Assembly: GCF_902712855.1 (NCBI RefSeq) | Contig: NZ_LR743507.1 | Coordinates: forward strand, 186,001 to 250,000 | Source of the DNA: Variovorax paradoxus | GTDB lineage: Bacteria; Pseudomonadota; Gammaproteobacteria; Burkholderiales; Burkholderiaceae_C | DNA: 64,000 nucleotides | Reading direction: 5' to 3' | Part shown: positions 24,074 to 32,680 of the stretch, one piece after another | Layout: the number at the start of each line of letters is the position of its first letter | Numbering within the stretch: position 1 is the first letter of the stretch | Made by a program: the position numbers and the translations under genes | The notes under the pieces: generated by a model | The model's database searches: none | The model's input: only the letters and a program-made list of their open reading frames with translations | What the model was told of the DNA's origin: nothing

Positions 24074-25021
24074 ATGACCGATCGCCTCACCGCCCTGAAG
24101 CTTTTCTCGCGCGTGGCCCGCGCTGGCAGCTTTTCGCGTGCCGGGCGCGAACTCGGGATGTCGCAGCCTTCCGTCTCGCGCGTGATCGCCGCGCTGGAGA
24201 AGGAGGTGGGCGCCGGCCTGCTGATGCGCACCACCCGCGCGCTCACGCTGACGGAAGCCGGGGCTGACTATCTCGCGCGCATCGAGCCGATCCTCGCGGC
24301 GCTGGAAGAGGCAGACTACGCCGCGCGCGGCACCGGCGAGCTGCGCGGCATGCTGCGCGTCGCGATGTCCTCGAGCTTCGCGGTGCGCGAGGCGATACCG
24401 CGGTTGCCGGCCTTCATGGCCCGGCATCCCGCTTTGCGCATCGAACTGCTCATGAGCGACCATTACCAGGACCTGGTGAGCGAAGGTGCCGACGTGGCGT
24501 TGCGTTTCGGCGCCATGCCCGATTCGAGCGCCACCGCGCGCCGGCTCTGTGCATTCGAACGGGTGCTGGTCGCCTCGCCGTCCTACCTGGCGCGAGCCGG
24601 CGTGCCGGTCTCGCCGGGCGACCTGGCCGCACACGCGGTGATCGCGGGGCCGAGCGGCATGAACTGGAGCTTCGAGCGGGAGGGGCGCACTGCGTCCGTC
24701 AGGGTCGACGGCAAGCTCGGCGTCTCGGTCAACGAAGGCGCTGTCGCCGCGGCTGTCGCGGGCCTGGGCATCGCCGCGACCGCCATCCTCGGCTGCCGGG
24801 CCGAACTGGAGCGCGGTGCGCTCGCGCGGGTGCTCGAGGGCTGGCGCCTGGCGCCGGTCGAACTCCACGCCGTGTTTCCGGCCGGCCGGGCCGCGAAGCC
24901 CGCCGCCCGCGCGCTGGCCGAGCACCTGTCGGCCAGCCTTGCGGACGCTCAGGCCGCGAAGCCGCCGTCGATGTTGAGCCCGGCGCCGGTCACGAATGCC
25001 GCTTCGGGACTGGCGAGGTAG
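24074..25021 (+). CDS. LysR-family transcriptional regulator
   Basis: LysR-type regulator of 315 residues; ATG at 24074 gives MTDRLTALKLFSRVARAGSF and an HTH with AGRELGMSQPSVSRVIAALE. The effector domain is complete (LLMSDHYQDLVSEGADVALR, AVFPAGRAAKP). It belongs to the group that often controls a neighbouring SDR or oxidoreductase. It is divergent from the peroxiredoxin gene, and its last 73 bp overlap the 3' end of the convergent SDR gene, an unusually long convergent overlap. Confidence 0.88.
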   Translation: MTDRLTALKLFSRVARAGSFSRAGRELGMSQPSVSRVIAALEKEVGAGLLMRTTRALTLTEAGADYLARIEPILAALEEADYAARGTGELRGMLRVAMSSSFAVREAIPRLPAFMARHPALRIELLMSDHYQDLVSEGADVALRFGAMPDSSATARRLCAFERVLVASPSYLARAGVPVSPGDLAAHAVIAGPSGMNWSFEREGRTASVRVDGKLGVSVNEGAVAAAVAGLGIAATAILGCRAELERGALARVLEGWRLAPVELHAVFPAGRAAKPAARALAEHLSASLADAQAAKPPSMLSPAPVTNAASGLAR

Positions 25022-25725
25022 GCGACCATGCCGGCGATCTCGTCGGCGTGGCCATGGCGGTCGAGGGCCATGAAGCTGTGCATCGTGGCGGCCATCGGGC
25101 CGTTGGCGGGGTTCATGTCGGTGTCGACCGGGCCGGGCTGCACGTTGTTGACCGTGATGCCGCGCGGGCCGAGGTCGCGCGCCAGACCTTGCACCAGTCC
25201 GGTCAGCGCCGACTTGCTCATCGCATAGACGCTGCCGCCCGCGAACGGCATGCGCTCGGCATTGGTGCTGCCGATGTTCACGATGCGCCCGCCCGTGCCC
25301 ATGTGCGCCAGCGCGGCCTGGATCGCCACGAACACGGCGCGCACGTTGACGGCGATGGTGCGGTCGAAGTCGGCCAGCGAGAACTGGTCGACCGGGCCGA
25401 GGTGCAGCACGCCGGCGCTGTTGACCAGGATGTCGATGCGACCGCCGAAATGCTTCGCGGCCTGGTCGATGCCGGCCTTGAGCGCATCGGCGTCGGCGCT
25501 GTCGATCTTCAGCGCGAGCGCGCGGCCGCCTTCGGCCTCGATGCTGCGCGCCAGTTCCTCGGCGACCGGCTGGGAATTGCTGTAGCTGAAGGCGACCGCG
25601 GCGCCGTCGCGCACCAGGCGGCGCACGATGGCCGCGCCGATGCCGCGCGAGCCGCCGGTGACGAAGGCGACCTTGCCGGTCAGGACGGGAGTGGAAGAAG
25701 CAGAAGAAACAGAGGTGGAAGCCAT
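24949..25725 (-). CDS. SDR-family oxidoreductase
   Basis: NAD(P)-dependent short-chain dehydrogenase, 258 residues. The Rossmann motif is VTGGSRGIGAAIVRRL (TGxxxGIG), followed by ILVNSAG. The catalytic triad lies in NIGSTNAERMPFAGGSVYAMSK (Ser, Tyr and Lys in S-x12-Y-x3-K). NVQPGPVDTDMNP and GLNIDGGF complete the family pattern. ATG at 25725. It is divergent from the LysR gene at 25836, whose product probably regulates it. The substrate is unknown. Confidence 0.92.
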   Translation of the reverse strand: MASTSVSSASSTPVLTGKVAFVTGGSRGIGAAIVRRLVRDGAAVAFSYSNSQPVAEELARSIEAEGGRALALKIDSADADALKAGIDQAAKHFGGRIDILVNSAGVLHLGPVDQFSLADFDRTIAVNVRAVFVAIQAALAHMGTGGRIVNIGSTNAERMPFAGGSVYAMSKSALTGLVQGLARDLGPRGITVNNVQPGPVDTDMNPANGPMAATMHSFMALDRHGHADEIAGMVAYLASPEAAFVTGAGLNIDGGFAA

Positions 25726-25835
25726 GATTTTTCCTGGAAGTGGTGTGTTGAGGCCTCGAGTTTGGGCTTCCGATTGCGTTCGCGGTAGCCATGAATCAGG
25801 GCAATCAAATTCAACTCCTGGTTGAAAATGCAGCC

Positions 25836-26786
25836 ATGGAACCGCTCAATCACCTCGAATCCTTCGTGCAGAGCGCGGAAGGCGGCAGCTTCTCCGTTGC
25901 CGCCCGGCGCCTGGGCCTGACGCCGGCGGCCGTCAGCAAGAACGTGGCGCGGCTGGAGGCGCGGCTCGGCGTGCGGCTGTTCCAGCGCAGCACGCGCCGG
26001 CTCACGCTGACCGAGGGCGGCGAGCGTTTCCTGGCCCAGGTCGGCGGCGCGCTGGCGACGCTGCAGGAGGCGGTGGCCGGCATCGACAAGGACGACGGCC
26101 AGCCCGCCGGCACGCTCAAGGTGAGCATGGGCCAGGCCTTCGGGCGCGAGCACGTGCTGCCGATGATGGGCGACTTCCTGGTGCGCTACCCGGCCATTGT
26201 TCCGGACTGGCACTTCGACAACCAGCAGGTCGACCTGGTCGGCGAGGGCTTCGACGCGGCCATCGGCGGCGGCTTCGAGCTGTCGGCCGGGCTGGTGGCG
26301 CGCGAGTTGGCGCGCATCCATGTGGTGGCGGTGGCGTCGCCGGCATACATGGCGGGACGCGAGGCGCCACGGCAGCCGTCGGACTTGGCGATGCTCGACG
26401 CGCTGGTGCGCCGCTCGTCGCCCACAGGAAGGCTGCGCAGCTGGACGCTGCGGCGCACGAGAGCCAGGTCAGGCGGCACTCCAGGCGAAGCGGAAGCCAC
26501 GGTCGACCTGCCGCGCCCGCGCGCAATCTTCAACGACCCGGAAGCCATCGCCCACGCGGCGCTGATGGGGCTGGGCGTGGCGATGCTGCCGATGCCTTTC
26601 GTGGAGCGCGGGCTGCGCAGCGGCGAGCTGGTGCGGTTGCTGCCCGACTGGTACCAGGACAACGGTGCGGTGTGGCTCTACTACCCGAGCAAGAAGCTGC
26701 TGCCGCCGAAGACGCGGGTGTTCATCGACTTCGTGCTCGAACGCTTTCGCGACGAGAAGTTCGCGCAGCGGATGCAGGTCGCCTGA
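25836..26786 (+). CDS. LysR-family transcriptional regulator
   Basis: LysR-type regulator of 316 residues. The ATG at 25836 (MEPLNHLESFVQSAEGGSFS) is preferred over the ATG at 25791, which adds 15 residues not typical of the family. HTH ARRLGLTPAAVSKNVARLEA. The effector domain has a slightly longer segment around residues 205-225 than close relatives that I recall, but it is in frame and complete. It stands divergent from the SDR gene at 25725 with 110 bp between, the usual regulator-target arrangement. Confidence 0.88.
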   Translation: MEPLNHLESFVQSAEGGSFSVAARRLGLTPAAVSKNVARLEARLGVRLFQRSTRRLTLTEGGERFLAQVGGALATLQEAVAGIDKDDGQPAGTLKVSMGQAFGREHVLPMMGDFLVRYPAIVPDWHFDNQQVDLVGEGFDAAIGGGFELSAGLVARELARIHVVAVASPAYMAGREAPRQPSDLAMLDALVRRSSPTGRLRSWTLRRTRARSGGTPGEAEATVDLPRPRAIFNDPEAIAHAALMGLGVAMLPMPFVERGLRSGELVRLLPDWYQDNGAVWLYYPSKKLLPPKTRVFIDFVLERFRDEKFAQRMQVA

Positions 26787-26852
26787 GGGTCAGGCGGGCT
26801 CACGGGGTTTTCACCCGCGACGCCCACGGCGCGCGCCTGTACAAACTCGCGC

Positions 26853-27881
26853 ATGACTTCTTTCATTTCCTCTTCCTTCCGGACGGGCCGCCGGACCGTT
26901 CTTGCCGCTTCGGTCACCGCCGCCGTCACCCTGATGGCCGCGCCCGCATGGGCCCAGGGCACCTGGCCCACCAAGCCGGTGCGCATCGTCGTGCCGTTCG
27001 CGGCCGGCGGCACCACCGACATCCTGGCGCGCGCCGTGGCGCCCGAGCTTTCCAAGGCCTTCGGCCAGCAGTTCATCGTCGACAACCGTGCGGGCGCGGG
27101 CGGCAACGTGGGCGCCGAGCTGGTGGCGCGCGCGCCGAACGACGGCTATACGCTGCTCATGGGCACGGTCGGCACGCACGGCATCAACCGCGCGCTGTAT
27201 CCGAAGCTGCCCTTCGACCCGATCAAGGACTTCGTTCCGATCACGCTGGTGGCTGCCGTGCCCAACGTGATGGAAATGAATACCGACAAGGCGAAGGCGC
27301 TGAACATCCACAACGTGCAGGACTTCATCAAGTACGCCAAGGCCAACCCCGGCAAGCTGAACATGGCGTCCAGCGGCAGCGGCACCTCGATCCACCTGGC
27401 GGGCGAGCTGTTCAAGAGCATGACGGGAACGTTCATGGCGCACATCCCGTACAAGGGATCGGGCCCGGCGCTGCTGGACATGGTGGGCGGCAATGCCGAC
27501 GTGATGTTCGACAACCTGCCCTCGTCGATGGCGCAGATCAAGGCCGGCAAGCTCACGGCGCTGGCCGTGACGAGCGCGCAGCGTTCGCCTGCGCTGCCCG
27601 ACATTCCGACCGTGGCCGAAGTGGGAGGCCCGACGCTCAAGGGCTTCGAGGCGAGTTCGTGGTTCGGGTTGCTGGCGCCGGCGGGCACCTCGCCCGAGAT
27701 CGTGAACCGGATTCAGCAGGAAGTGGCCAAGTCGCTGGGCACGCCGGCCATCAAGGAGAAGATGCTCGCGCAGGGCGCGCTGCCCAGCGGGAATTCGCCG
27801 GCCGACTTCACGAAGCTCATTGCGAGCGAGCATGTGAAATGGGCCAAGGTGGTCAAGGACTCCGGCGCGAAGGTGGACTGA
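26853..27881 (+). CDS. Bug-family tripartite tricarboxylate transporter receptor
   Basis: Second Bug receptor of the window, 342 residues. ATG at 26853; signal peptide of about 34 residues with twin arginines (TGRRTVLAA) and cleavage after WAQ. The family core is present: WPTKPVRIVVPFAAGGTTDILARA, VDNRAGAGGNVGAELVA, PNDGYTLLMG, IPYKGSGPALLDMVGG and LPDIPTVAE. It follows the LysR gene by 66 bp on the same strand. No membrane partner is encoded nearby. The ligand is unknown. Confidence 0.9.
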   Translation: MTSFISSSFRTGRRTVLAASVTAAVTLMAAPAWAQGTWPTKPVRIVVPFAAGGTTDILARAVAPELSKAFGQQFIVDNRAGAGGNVGAELVARAPNDGYTLLMGTVGTHGINRALYPKLPFDPIKDFVPITLVAAVPNVMEMNTDKAKALNIHNVQDFIKYAKANPGKLNMASSGSGTSIHLAGELFKSMTGTFMAHIPYKGSGPALLDMVGGNADVMFDNLPSSMAQIKAGKLTALAVTSAQRSPALPDIPTVAEVGGPTLKGFEASSWFGLLAPAGTSPEIVNRIQQEVAKSLGTPAIKEKMLAQGALPSGNSPADFTKLIASEHVKWAKVVKDSGAKVD

Positions 27882-27883
27882 CC

Positions 27884-28070
27884 CCCAGGCTTCGCGCACT
27901 TCGTGTCGCTTCTCCTTCCCCCTTGCAGGGGGCGGCGCCTGCGGCCCGGCAGAGCCGGTTTCGCGGCGCCTCTCGAACAGAAGGCCTTCGGGTCAGGTTC
28001 GACCCTCGGGGCTTCGCCGCGTGCGGCGCGGCAGAGTTGGTTCTGCGGCGCCTCTTGAAAAGAAGACCCT
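27884..28070. repeat. Intergenic repeat with two diverged copies of an 82-bp-spaced unit
   Basis: Non-coding DNA after the Bug receptor gene. It contains a CCCCC-TTGCA-GGGGG hairpin (27918-27932), then a unit of about 46 bp at 27940-27985 (containing CAGAGCCGG, GCGGCGCCTCT and AGAAG) and a second diverged copy at 28022-28067. It resembles the GC-rich intergenic repeats common in Comamonadaceae genomes. The reading as a dispersed family is from memory of such elements, not a search. Confidence 0.55.
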
Positions 28071-28075
28071 GGGTC

Positions 28076-28399
28076 TCAGGTCTTCCAGGTCACGTCCTTG
28101 CTCTCGGCGAGGGAGTCCTTGAGCATGTGAAGCAAGGGCGCTGCACGCTGGTGCAGTCCGACATGCTGCTTCTCGGCGTCGTTGGCATGGCCTTCGACGG
28201 CGTAGTCGTCATGGTTGTGGGCGTTGGCACCCTCGCGCGCCAGCGCGCCCTCGAGCGCCGAGATGGCACCGGGAATCTGCTCGACCGTGATGATGCCTTG
28301 CGGCGCAACGGACTTGCCGACGATGTCGAGCAACTGGCGCGCATGCACTTCGAGCATCACGAAGTCGGGGGAGGCACGGGACTGGAATCGATAGAGCAT
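28076..28399 (-). CDS. DUF1840-family protein
   Basis: Protein of 107 residues with the DUF1840 signature: MLYRFQSRASPDFVMLEVHA at the N-terminus, KSVAPQGIITVEQIPGAISA and a C-terminal PLLHMLKDSLAESKDVTWK. The ATG at 28399 is chosen because the family starts at MLYRF. Function unknown; members are small cytoplasmic proteins of betaproteobacteria. It lies 11 bp downstream of the cyclopropane synthase gene and is probably co-transcribed with it. Confidence 0.82.
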   Translation of the reverse strand: MLYRFQSRASPDFVMLEVHARQLLDIVGKSVAPQGIITVEQIPGAISALEGALAREGANAHNHDDYAVEGHANDAEKQHVGLHQRAAPLLHMLKDSLAESKDVTWKT

Positions 28400-28410
28400 G
28401 GTGTGTTCAC

Positions 28411-29682
28411 TCACTTGTAGATGTAGTCACGGGCAAAAGGGTACACCGATTGCGCGCCCCGCAAGACGCCCGCGCGCCCTACATTGCCGTCAGGCTTTGT
28501 CGACAACATCTGGTGCAAGGAGATCCATCCCTGCTCGAAACTCATGGCCGAACCCGCCAGGTAGAGGCGGTAGGCACGCAGGATGCGCTCCGCGTTTTCT
28601 GCCTGGCGCCCGCCGCTGCGCTGCAGTAACTCGCGCGCGGTGTCGAGTTGCGCCTCGAGTGCGTCGGACCACGCCCAGAGCGTGCGCGCGTAGTGCGGCC
28701 GCAGGCTCTCGGTGTCCACCATCTCCAGCCCGGCCGCCGCGGTCTCGCGCAGCACGTGCGTCACGTGGAGCAGCTCGCCGCCGGGGAAGATGTACTTCTC
28801 GATGAAGTCGCCCATGCCGGCACCCAGCTGGCGGTAGTTGAGCTCGCCCGAGGTGATGCCGTGGTTGAGCACGAGCCCGCCGGGCTTGAGCAGCGTGTGG
28901 ATCTTCCGGAAGTAGGTCGGCATGTTGGCCGCACCCACGTGCTCGAACATGCCCACCGATGAGATCTTGTCGAAGGGCTGGGTGTCGGGCAGCTGGCGGT
29001 AGTCGAGCAGCTCGACGCGCACCCGCCCCTGCAGGCCCTTCTCCTCGATCAGCCGCTGCACGTGCGCGTGCTGGTTGCGCGACAGCGTGATGCCGGTCGC
29101 GTCCACGCCGTAGTGCTCGGCCGCCCACAGCAGCAGGCCGCCCCAGCCGGAGCCGATGTCCAGATAGCGCTCGCCCGGCTGCAGCATCAGCTTGCGGCAG
29201 ATGTGGTCGAGCTTGGCTTCCTGCGCCTGCGCCAGCGTCAGCTCGGGCGTGCGGAAGTAGGCGCACGAGTACACGCGGCGCGCGTCGAGCCACAGCGCGT
29301 AGAAGTCGTCGGAGACGTCGTAGTGGAACTCGATCTGTGCGGCGTCCTTGCGCATCGAATGCGAGCCGCGCGACTTGGCGCGGTGCTGGAGGCGGCTCCA
29401 CCAGCTGGTGTCGGTCTCGGCCGGATTGCCCGGCAGCATGCCCACCGTGGCGTCGATCAGGTCGCGCATGGCGCCTTCGATCTGCACCTTGCCTTCGACG
29501 TAGGCCTCGCCGATGGCACCCACCTGCCGGGCCGCAAGCTTGGCGAGCACCGTCCATTCCTTGAAGGCCAGCGTGACGCGGGCCCCCGCCTGGGCTACGC
29601 GCCGGCCATCCGGCAATTCCAGCGCGATGGGGACAGGCAGCGAAGCCAGCTGCGACTCGATCTTGGGTATCAAGTTTTGCAT
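28411..29682 (-). CDS. cfa: Cyclopropane-fatty-acyl-phospholipid synthase
   Basis: SAM-dependent enzyme that converts unsaturated acyl chains of membrane lipids to cyclopropanes, 423 residues. The C-terminal methyltransferase carries AQIEFHYDVSDDFYALWLD, RRVYSCAYF, the SAM loop YLDIGSGWGGLLLWAAEHYG, GITLSRNQHAHVQ, SVGMFEHVGAANMPTYF and GDFIEKYIFPGGELLH, all diagnostic. ATG at 29682. It is followed by DUF1840. Cyclopropane formation is usually a stationary-phase or acid-stress response; no specific promoter was recognised here. Confidence 0.93.
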   Translation of the reverse strand: MQNLIPKIESQLASLPVPIALELPDGRRVAQAGARVTLAFKEWTVLAKLAARQVGAIGEAYVEGKVQIEGAMRDLIDATVGMLPGNPAETDTSWWSRLQHRAKSRGSHSMRKDAAQIEFHYDVSDDFYALWLDARRVYSCAYFRTPELTLAQAQEAKLDHICRKLMLQPGERYLDIGSGWGGLLLWAAEHYGVDATGITLSRNQHAHVQRLIEEKGLQGRVRVELLDYRQLPDTQPFDKISSVGMFEHVGAANMPTYFRKIHTLLKPGGLVLNHGITSGELNYRQLGAGMGDFIEKYIFPGGELLHVTHVLRETAAAGLEMVDTESLRPHYARTLWAWSDALEAQLDTARELLQRSGGRQAENAERILRAYRLYLAGSAMSFEQGWISLHQMLSTKPDGNVGRAGVLRGAQSVYPFARDYIYK

Positions 29683-29778
29683 GGGGCCATGGTATTGATT
29701 TTTGCGAATTCCTGCATGACTACTCGCGTCGGAGAAAGCCGGAAGAAGGCGCGCCGCCCCCGTGGGTATGGACCGGCA

Positions 29779-29806
29779 TTGACAGCAAATCGTTTATGCC
29801 TAAACT
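29779..29806 (+). promoter_or_regulatory. Promoter with overlapping dyad before the aryl-CoA operon
   Basis: A perfect TTGACA -35 (29779-29784), a 16-bp spacer and TAAACT as -10 (29801-29806). A dyad GTTTA-TGCC-TAAAC (29792-29805) covers the spacer and -10 and is a good place for the MarR protein encoded third in the region. Transcription would start about 29812-29815, at or just before the ATG at 29815, which has no Shine-Dalgarno sequence. Confidence 0.55.
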
Positions 29807-29814
29807 ATTCAACC

Positions 29815-32199
29815 ATGAACAGCCTCGGCAAGACCTCACCCGCTCCGGCCTCGGACCTCCAACGCATCCTTTGCATCGGCGGCGGGCCTGCCGGCCTGTA
29901 CTTCGCCCTGTTGATGAAGGCGCGCAACCCTTCGTTGCAGATCACCGTGGTGGAGCGCAACCGACCTTTCGACACCTTCGGCTGGGGCGTGGTGCTGAGC
30001 GACCAGACGCTGGGCAACCTGCGCGCCGCCGACGCGCCCACAGCCGCACTTATCGGCAACGAGTTCCATCACTGGGACGACATCCAGGTGTTCTTCAAGG
30101 GCCGCCAGGTGCGCTCGGGCGGCCATGGCTTCTGCGGCATCGGCCGCAAGCGGCTGCTCAACATCCTGCAGGAGCGCTGCCTCGAACTCGGCGTCGAGCT
30201 GGTGTTCGAGACCGACGCCACCGACGACCAGGCCATTGCCGCCAAATACAACGCCGACCTGGTCATCGCCAGCGACGGACTGAACAGCCGCATCCGCCAA
30301 CGCTATGCCGACGTGTTCAAGCCCGACATCGACCTGCGCAACTGCCGCTTCGTGTGGCTGGGCACGCACCAGACCTTCGACGCGTTCACGTTCGCCTTCG
30401 AACAGACCGAACACGGCTGGTTCCAGGCGCACGCCTACCAGTTCGACGACAAGACCTCGACCTTCATCGTCGAGACGCCCGAGGCCGTGTGGAAGGCCCA
30501 CGGCCTCGACCAGATGGAACAGCCCGAGGCCATCGCCTTCTGCGAGAAGCTGTTCTCCAAGTACCTGGGCGGCCATTCGCTGATCAGCAACGCCACGCAC
30601 CTGCGCGGCTCGGCCAACTGGATCCGCTTTCCGCGCGTGGTGTGCGAACGCTGGACGCACCGCATCGACGTCGAAGGCCGCTCGGTGCCCGTGGTGCTCA
30701 TGGGCGATGCGGCCCATACCGCGCACTTCTCGATCGGCTCCGGCACCAAGCTCGCGCTCGAAGACGCCATCGATCTCGCCAACGAGTTCGCACAGGGCGG
30801 CACCGTCGACCATGTGCTCGAAGGCTATGAGGCACGCCGCAGCGTCGAGGTGCTGAAGATCCAGAATGCCGCACGCAACTCCACCGAATGGTTCGAGAAC
30901 GTGCCGCGCTACACCGGCATGCAGATCGAGCAGTTCGCCTACTCGCTGCTTACGCGTTCGCAGCGCATCAGCCACGAGAACCTGCGCGTGCGCGACACGC
31001 AATGGCTCGGCGGCTACGAGCAGTGGCTGGCCGGCGGCAAGGCGATGGCACCGATGCTCATGCCCTACAAGGTGCGCGGGCTCACGCTGAAGAACCGCAT
31101 CCTGGTCTCGCCGATGGCAACCTACAGCGCCGTCGACGGCGTGCCGCAGGACTTCCTGCTGGTGCATCTCGGTGCACGCGCACTTGGCGGCGCAGCGATG
31201 GTGTTCGTCGAAATGACCAGCCCGACGCCCGAAGGCCGCATCACGCCAGCCTGCACGGGCCTGTACAACGACGCGCAGCAGGCCGCGTTCAAGCGCATCG
31301 TCGACTTCGTGCACACGCAGTCGAGCGCGAAGATCGCGATGCAGCTCGGCCACAGCGGCCCCAAGGGTTCCACCCGCGTGGGTTGGGAAGGCACCGACGA
31401 GCCGCTGGAAAGCGGCAACTGGCCGCTGCTGGGCGCAAGCGCGGTGTCGTACGGCGAACAGAACCAGCTGCCCGCCGCCATCACGCGTGCCGAGATGGAC
31501 ACGCTGCGCGACCAGTTCGTCGACTCGACGCGCCGCGCCGTCGAATGCGGCTTCGATTGGCTCGAGCTGCACTGCGCGCACGGCTACTTGCTGTCGGCCT
31601 TCATCAGTCCGCTCACCAACTTGCGAACCGACGAATACGGCGGCGACATCGAGGCGCGCTGCCGATATCCACTCGAGGTGTTCCGCGCCATGCGCGCCGT
31701 GTGGCCCGCAGACAAGCCCATGAGCGTGCGCATCTCCGCCCACGACTGGGCGCCCGGCGGCAACACCGACGCCGACGCGGTGGTCACCGCGCGGCTCTTC
31801 AAGGAAGCCGGCGCCGATTTCATCGACGTGTCGTCGGGCCAGACCACGCGCGCTGCCAAGCCGGTGTACGGGCGCATGTACCAGACGCCGTTCTCCGACC
31901 GCATCCGCAACGAGATCGGCATCGCGACCATCGCGGTGGGCGCCATCACCGACGCGGACCAGGCCAACAGCATCATCGCGGCAGGCCGAGCCGACCTGTG
32001 CGCCATCGCGCGCCCGCACCTGGCCGACCCGGCCTGGACGCTGCACGAAGCGGCCAAGCTGCAGAGCCGCGACATCGAATGGCCCAAGCAATACCTGAGC
32101 GGGCGCGACCAGATGTACCGCGAGATCGCCAAGCAGCAGCAGATGGCAGCGGCGGCCACCGCGGCAATCGCTGCGCAGGGCGACGAGGAGACGCACTGA
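29815..32199 (+). CDS. 2-Aminobenzoyl-CoA/salicylyl-CoA monooxygenase-reductase fusion
   Basis: Fusion of 794 residues. Residues 1-400 form a class A FAD monooxygenase (CIGGGPAGLYFALLMKA dinucleotide site; VVLMGDAAHTAHFSIGSG second FAD motif). Residues from about 410 form an Old Yellow Enzyme-type FMN reductase (RILVSPMATYSA, AMQLGHSGPKG, LHCAHGYLLSAFISP, LTNLRTDEYGGD). This architecture is that of 2-aminobenzoyl-CoA monooxygenase/reductase, which hydroxylates and reduces the CoA-activated ring in aerobic anthranilate catabolism; pipelines also name it bifunctional salicylyl-CoA 5-hydroxylase/oxidoreductase. ATG at 29815 matches the family start; the ORF is open upstream. It heads an operon of seven functions ending with a Rid protein. 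Confidence 0.9.
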   Translation: MNSLGKTSPAPASDLQRILCIGGGPAGLYFALLMKARNPSLQITVVERNRPFDTFGWGVVLSDQTLGNLRAADAPTAALIGNEFHHWDDIQVFFKGRQVRSGGHGFCGIGRKRLLNILQERCLELGVELVFETDATDDQAIAAKYNADLVIASDGLNSRIRQRYADVFKPDIDLRNCRFVWLGTHQTFDAFTFAFEQTEHGWFQAHAYQFDDKTSTFIVETPEAVWKAHGLDQMEQPEAIAFCEKLFSKYLGGHSLISNATHLRGSANWIRFPRVVCERWTHRIDVEGRSVPVVLMGDAAHTAHFSIGSGTKLALEDAIDLANEFAQGGTVDHVLEGYEARRSVEVLKIQNAARNSTEWFENVPRYTGMQIEQFAYSLLTRSQRISHENLRVRDTQWLGGYEQWLAGGKAMAPMLMPYKVRGLTLKNRILVSPMATYSAVDGVPQDFLLVHLGARALGGAAMVFVEMTSPTPEGRITPACTGLYNDAQQAAFKRIVDFVHTQSSAKIAMQLGHSGPKGSTRVGWEGTDEPLESGNWPLLGASAVSYGEQNQLPAAITRAEMDTLRDQFVDSTRRAVECGFDWLELHCAHGYLLSAFISPLTNLRTDEYGGDIEARCRYPLEVFRAMRAVWPADKPMSVRISAHDWAPGGNTDADAVVTARLFKEAGADFIDVSSGQTTRAAKPVYGRMYQTPFSDRIRNEIGIATIAVGAITDADQANSIIAAGRADLCAIARPHLADPAWTLHEAAKLQSRDIEWPKQYLSGRDQMYREIAKQQQMAAAATAAIAAQGDEETH

Positions 32200-32200
32200 C

Positions 32201-32680
32201 ATGGATCTCGAAGCGCGCGCGCACAGCGAGCACCCCGAGGCGCTGCGGCTCTGGCTGCGGCTGCTCACCTGCACCCAGCTGATCGAGAAGCAGGTGCGCA
32301 ACGAGTTGCGCTCGCAGTTCGCGACCACGCTGCCGCGCTTCGACCTGATGTCGCAGCTCGAGCGCTCGCCCGACGGGCTCAAGATGAACGAGCTCTCGCG
32401 CCGCATGATGGTGACCGGCGGCAACGTCACCGGCATCACCGACCAGCTCGTGACCGAAGGCCTGGTCGAGCGCATCAACGTCGAGGGCGACCGGCGTGCA
32501 TGGCGCGTGCGCCTCACGCCGCGTGGGCGAAAGGTCTTCAACGACATGGCGCAACAGCACGAAGACTGGATCGTCGGGGCCTTCGCGGGCCTCACCGGCA
32601 AGGAGATCGCGCAGCTGCACAAGCTGCTCGGCAAGGTCAAGCAACACTCACACAACCAATCGATGGCGGAGACCGAATGA
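32201..32680 (+). CDS. MarR-family regulator of the aryl-CoA operon
   Basis: MarR-type regulator of 159 residues. Helix-turn-helix region LKMNELSRRMMVTGGNVTGI, wing ERINVEGDRRAWRVRLTPRG. ATG at 32201, 1 bp after the fusion enzyme stop; its own stop overlaps the next start (ATGA). Placed inside the operon it probably governs, with CoA-thioester ligands likely by analogy with other aromatic-CoA MarR proteins such as BadR/HcaR types; this is inference. Confidence 0.87.
   Translation: MDLEARAHSEHPEALRLWLRLLTCTQLIEKQVRNELRSQFATTLPRFDLMSQLERSPDGLKMNELSRRMMVTGGNVTGITDQLVTEGLVERINVEGDRRAWRVRLTPRGRKVFNDMAQQHEDWIVGAFAGLTGKEIAQLHKLLGKVKQHSHNQSMAETE

Noticed and set aside
25836..26786. Frameshift in the LysR gene around residues 205-225
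   Set aside because: The segment is unusual in composition, but the frame stays open and the downstream FNDPEAIAHAALMGLGVAML motif is in the correct frame.
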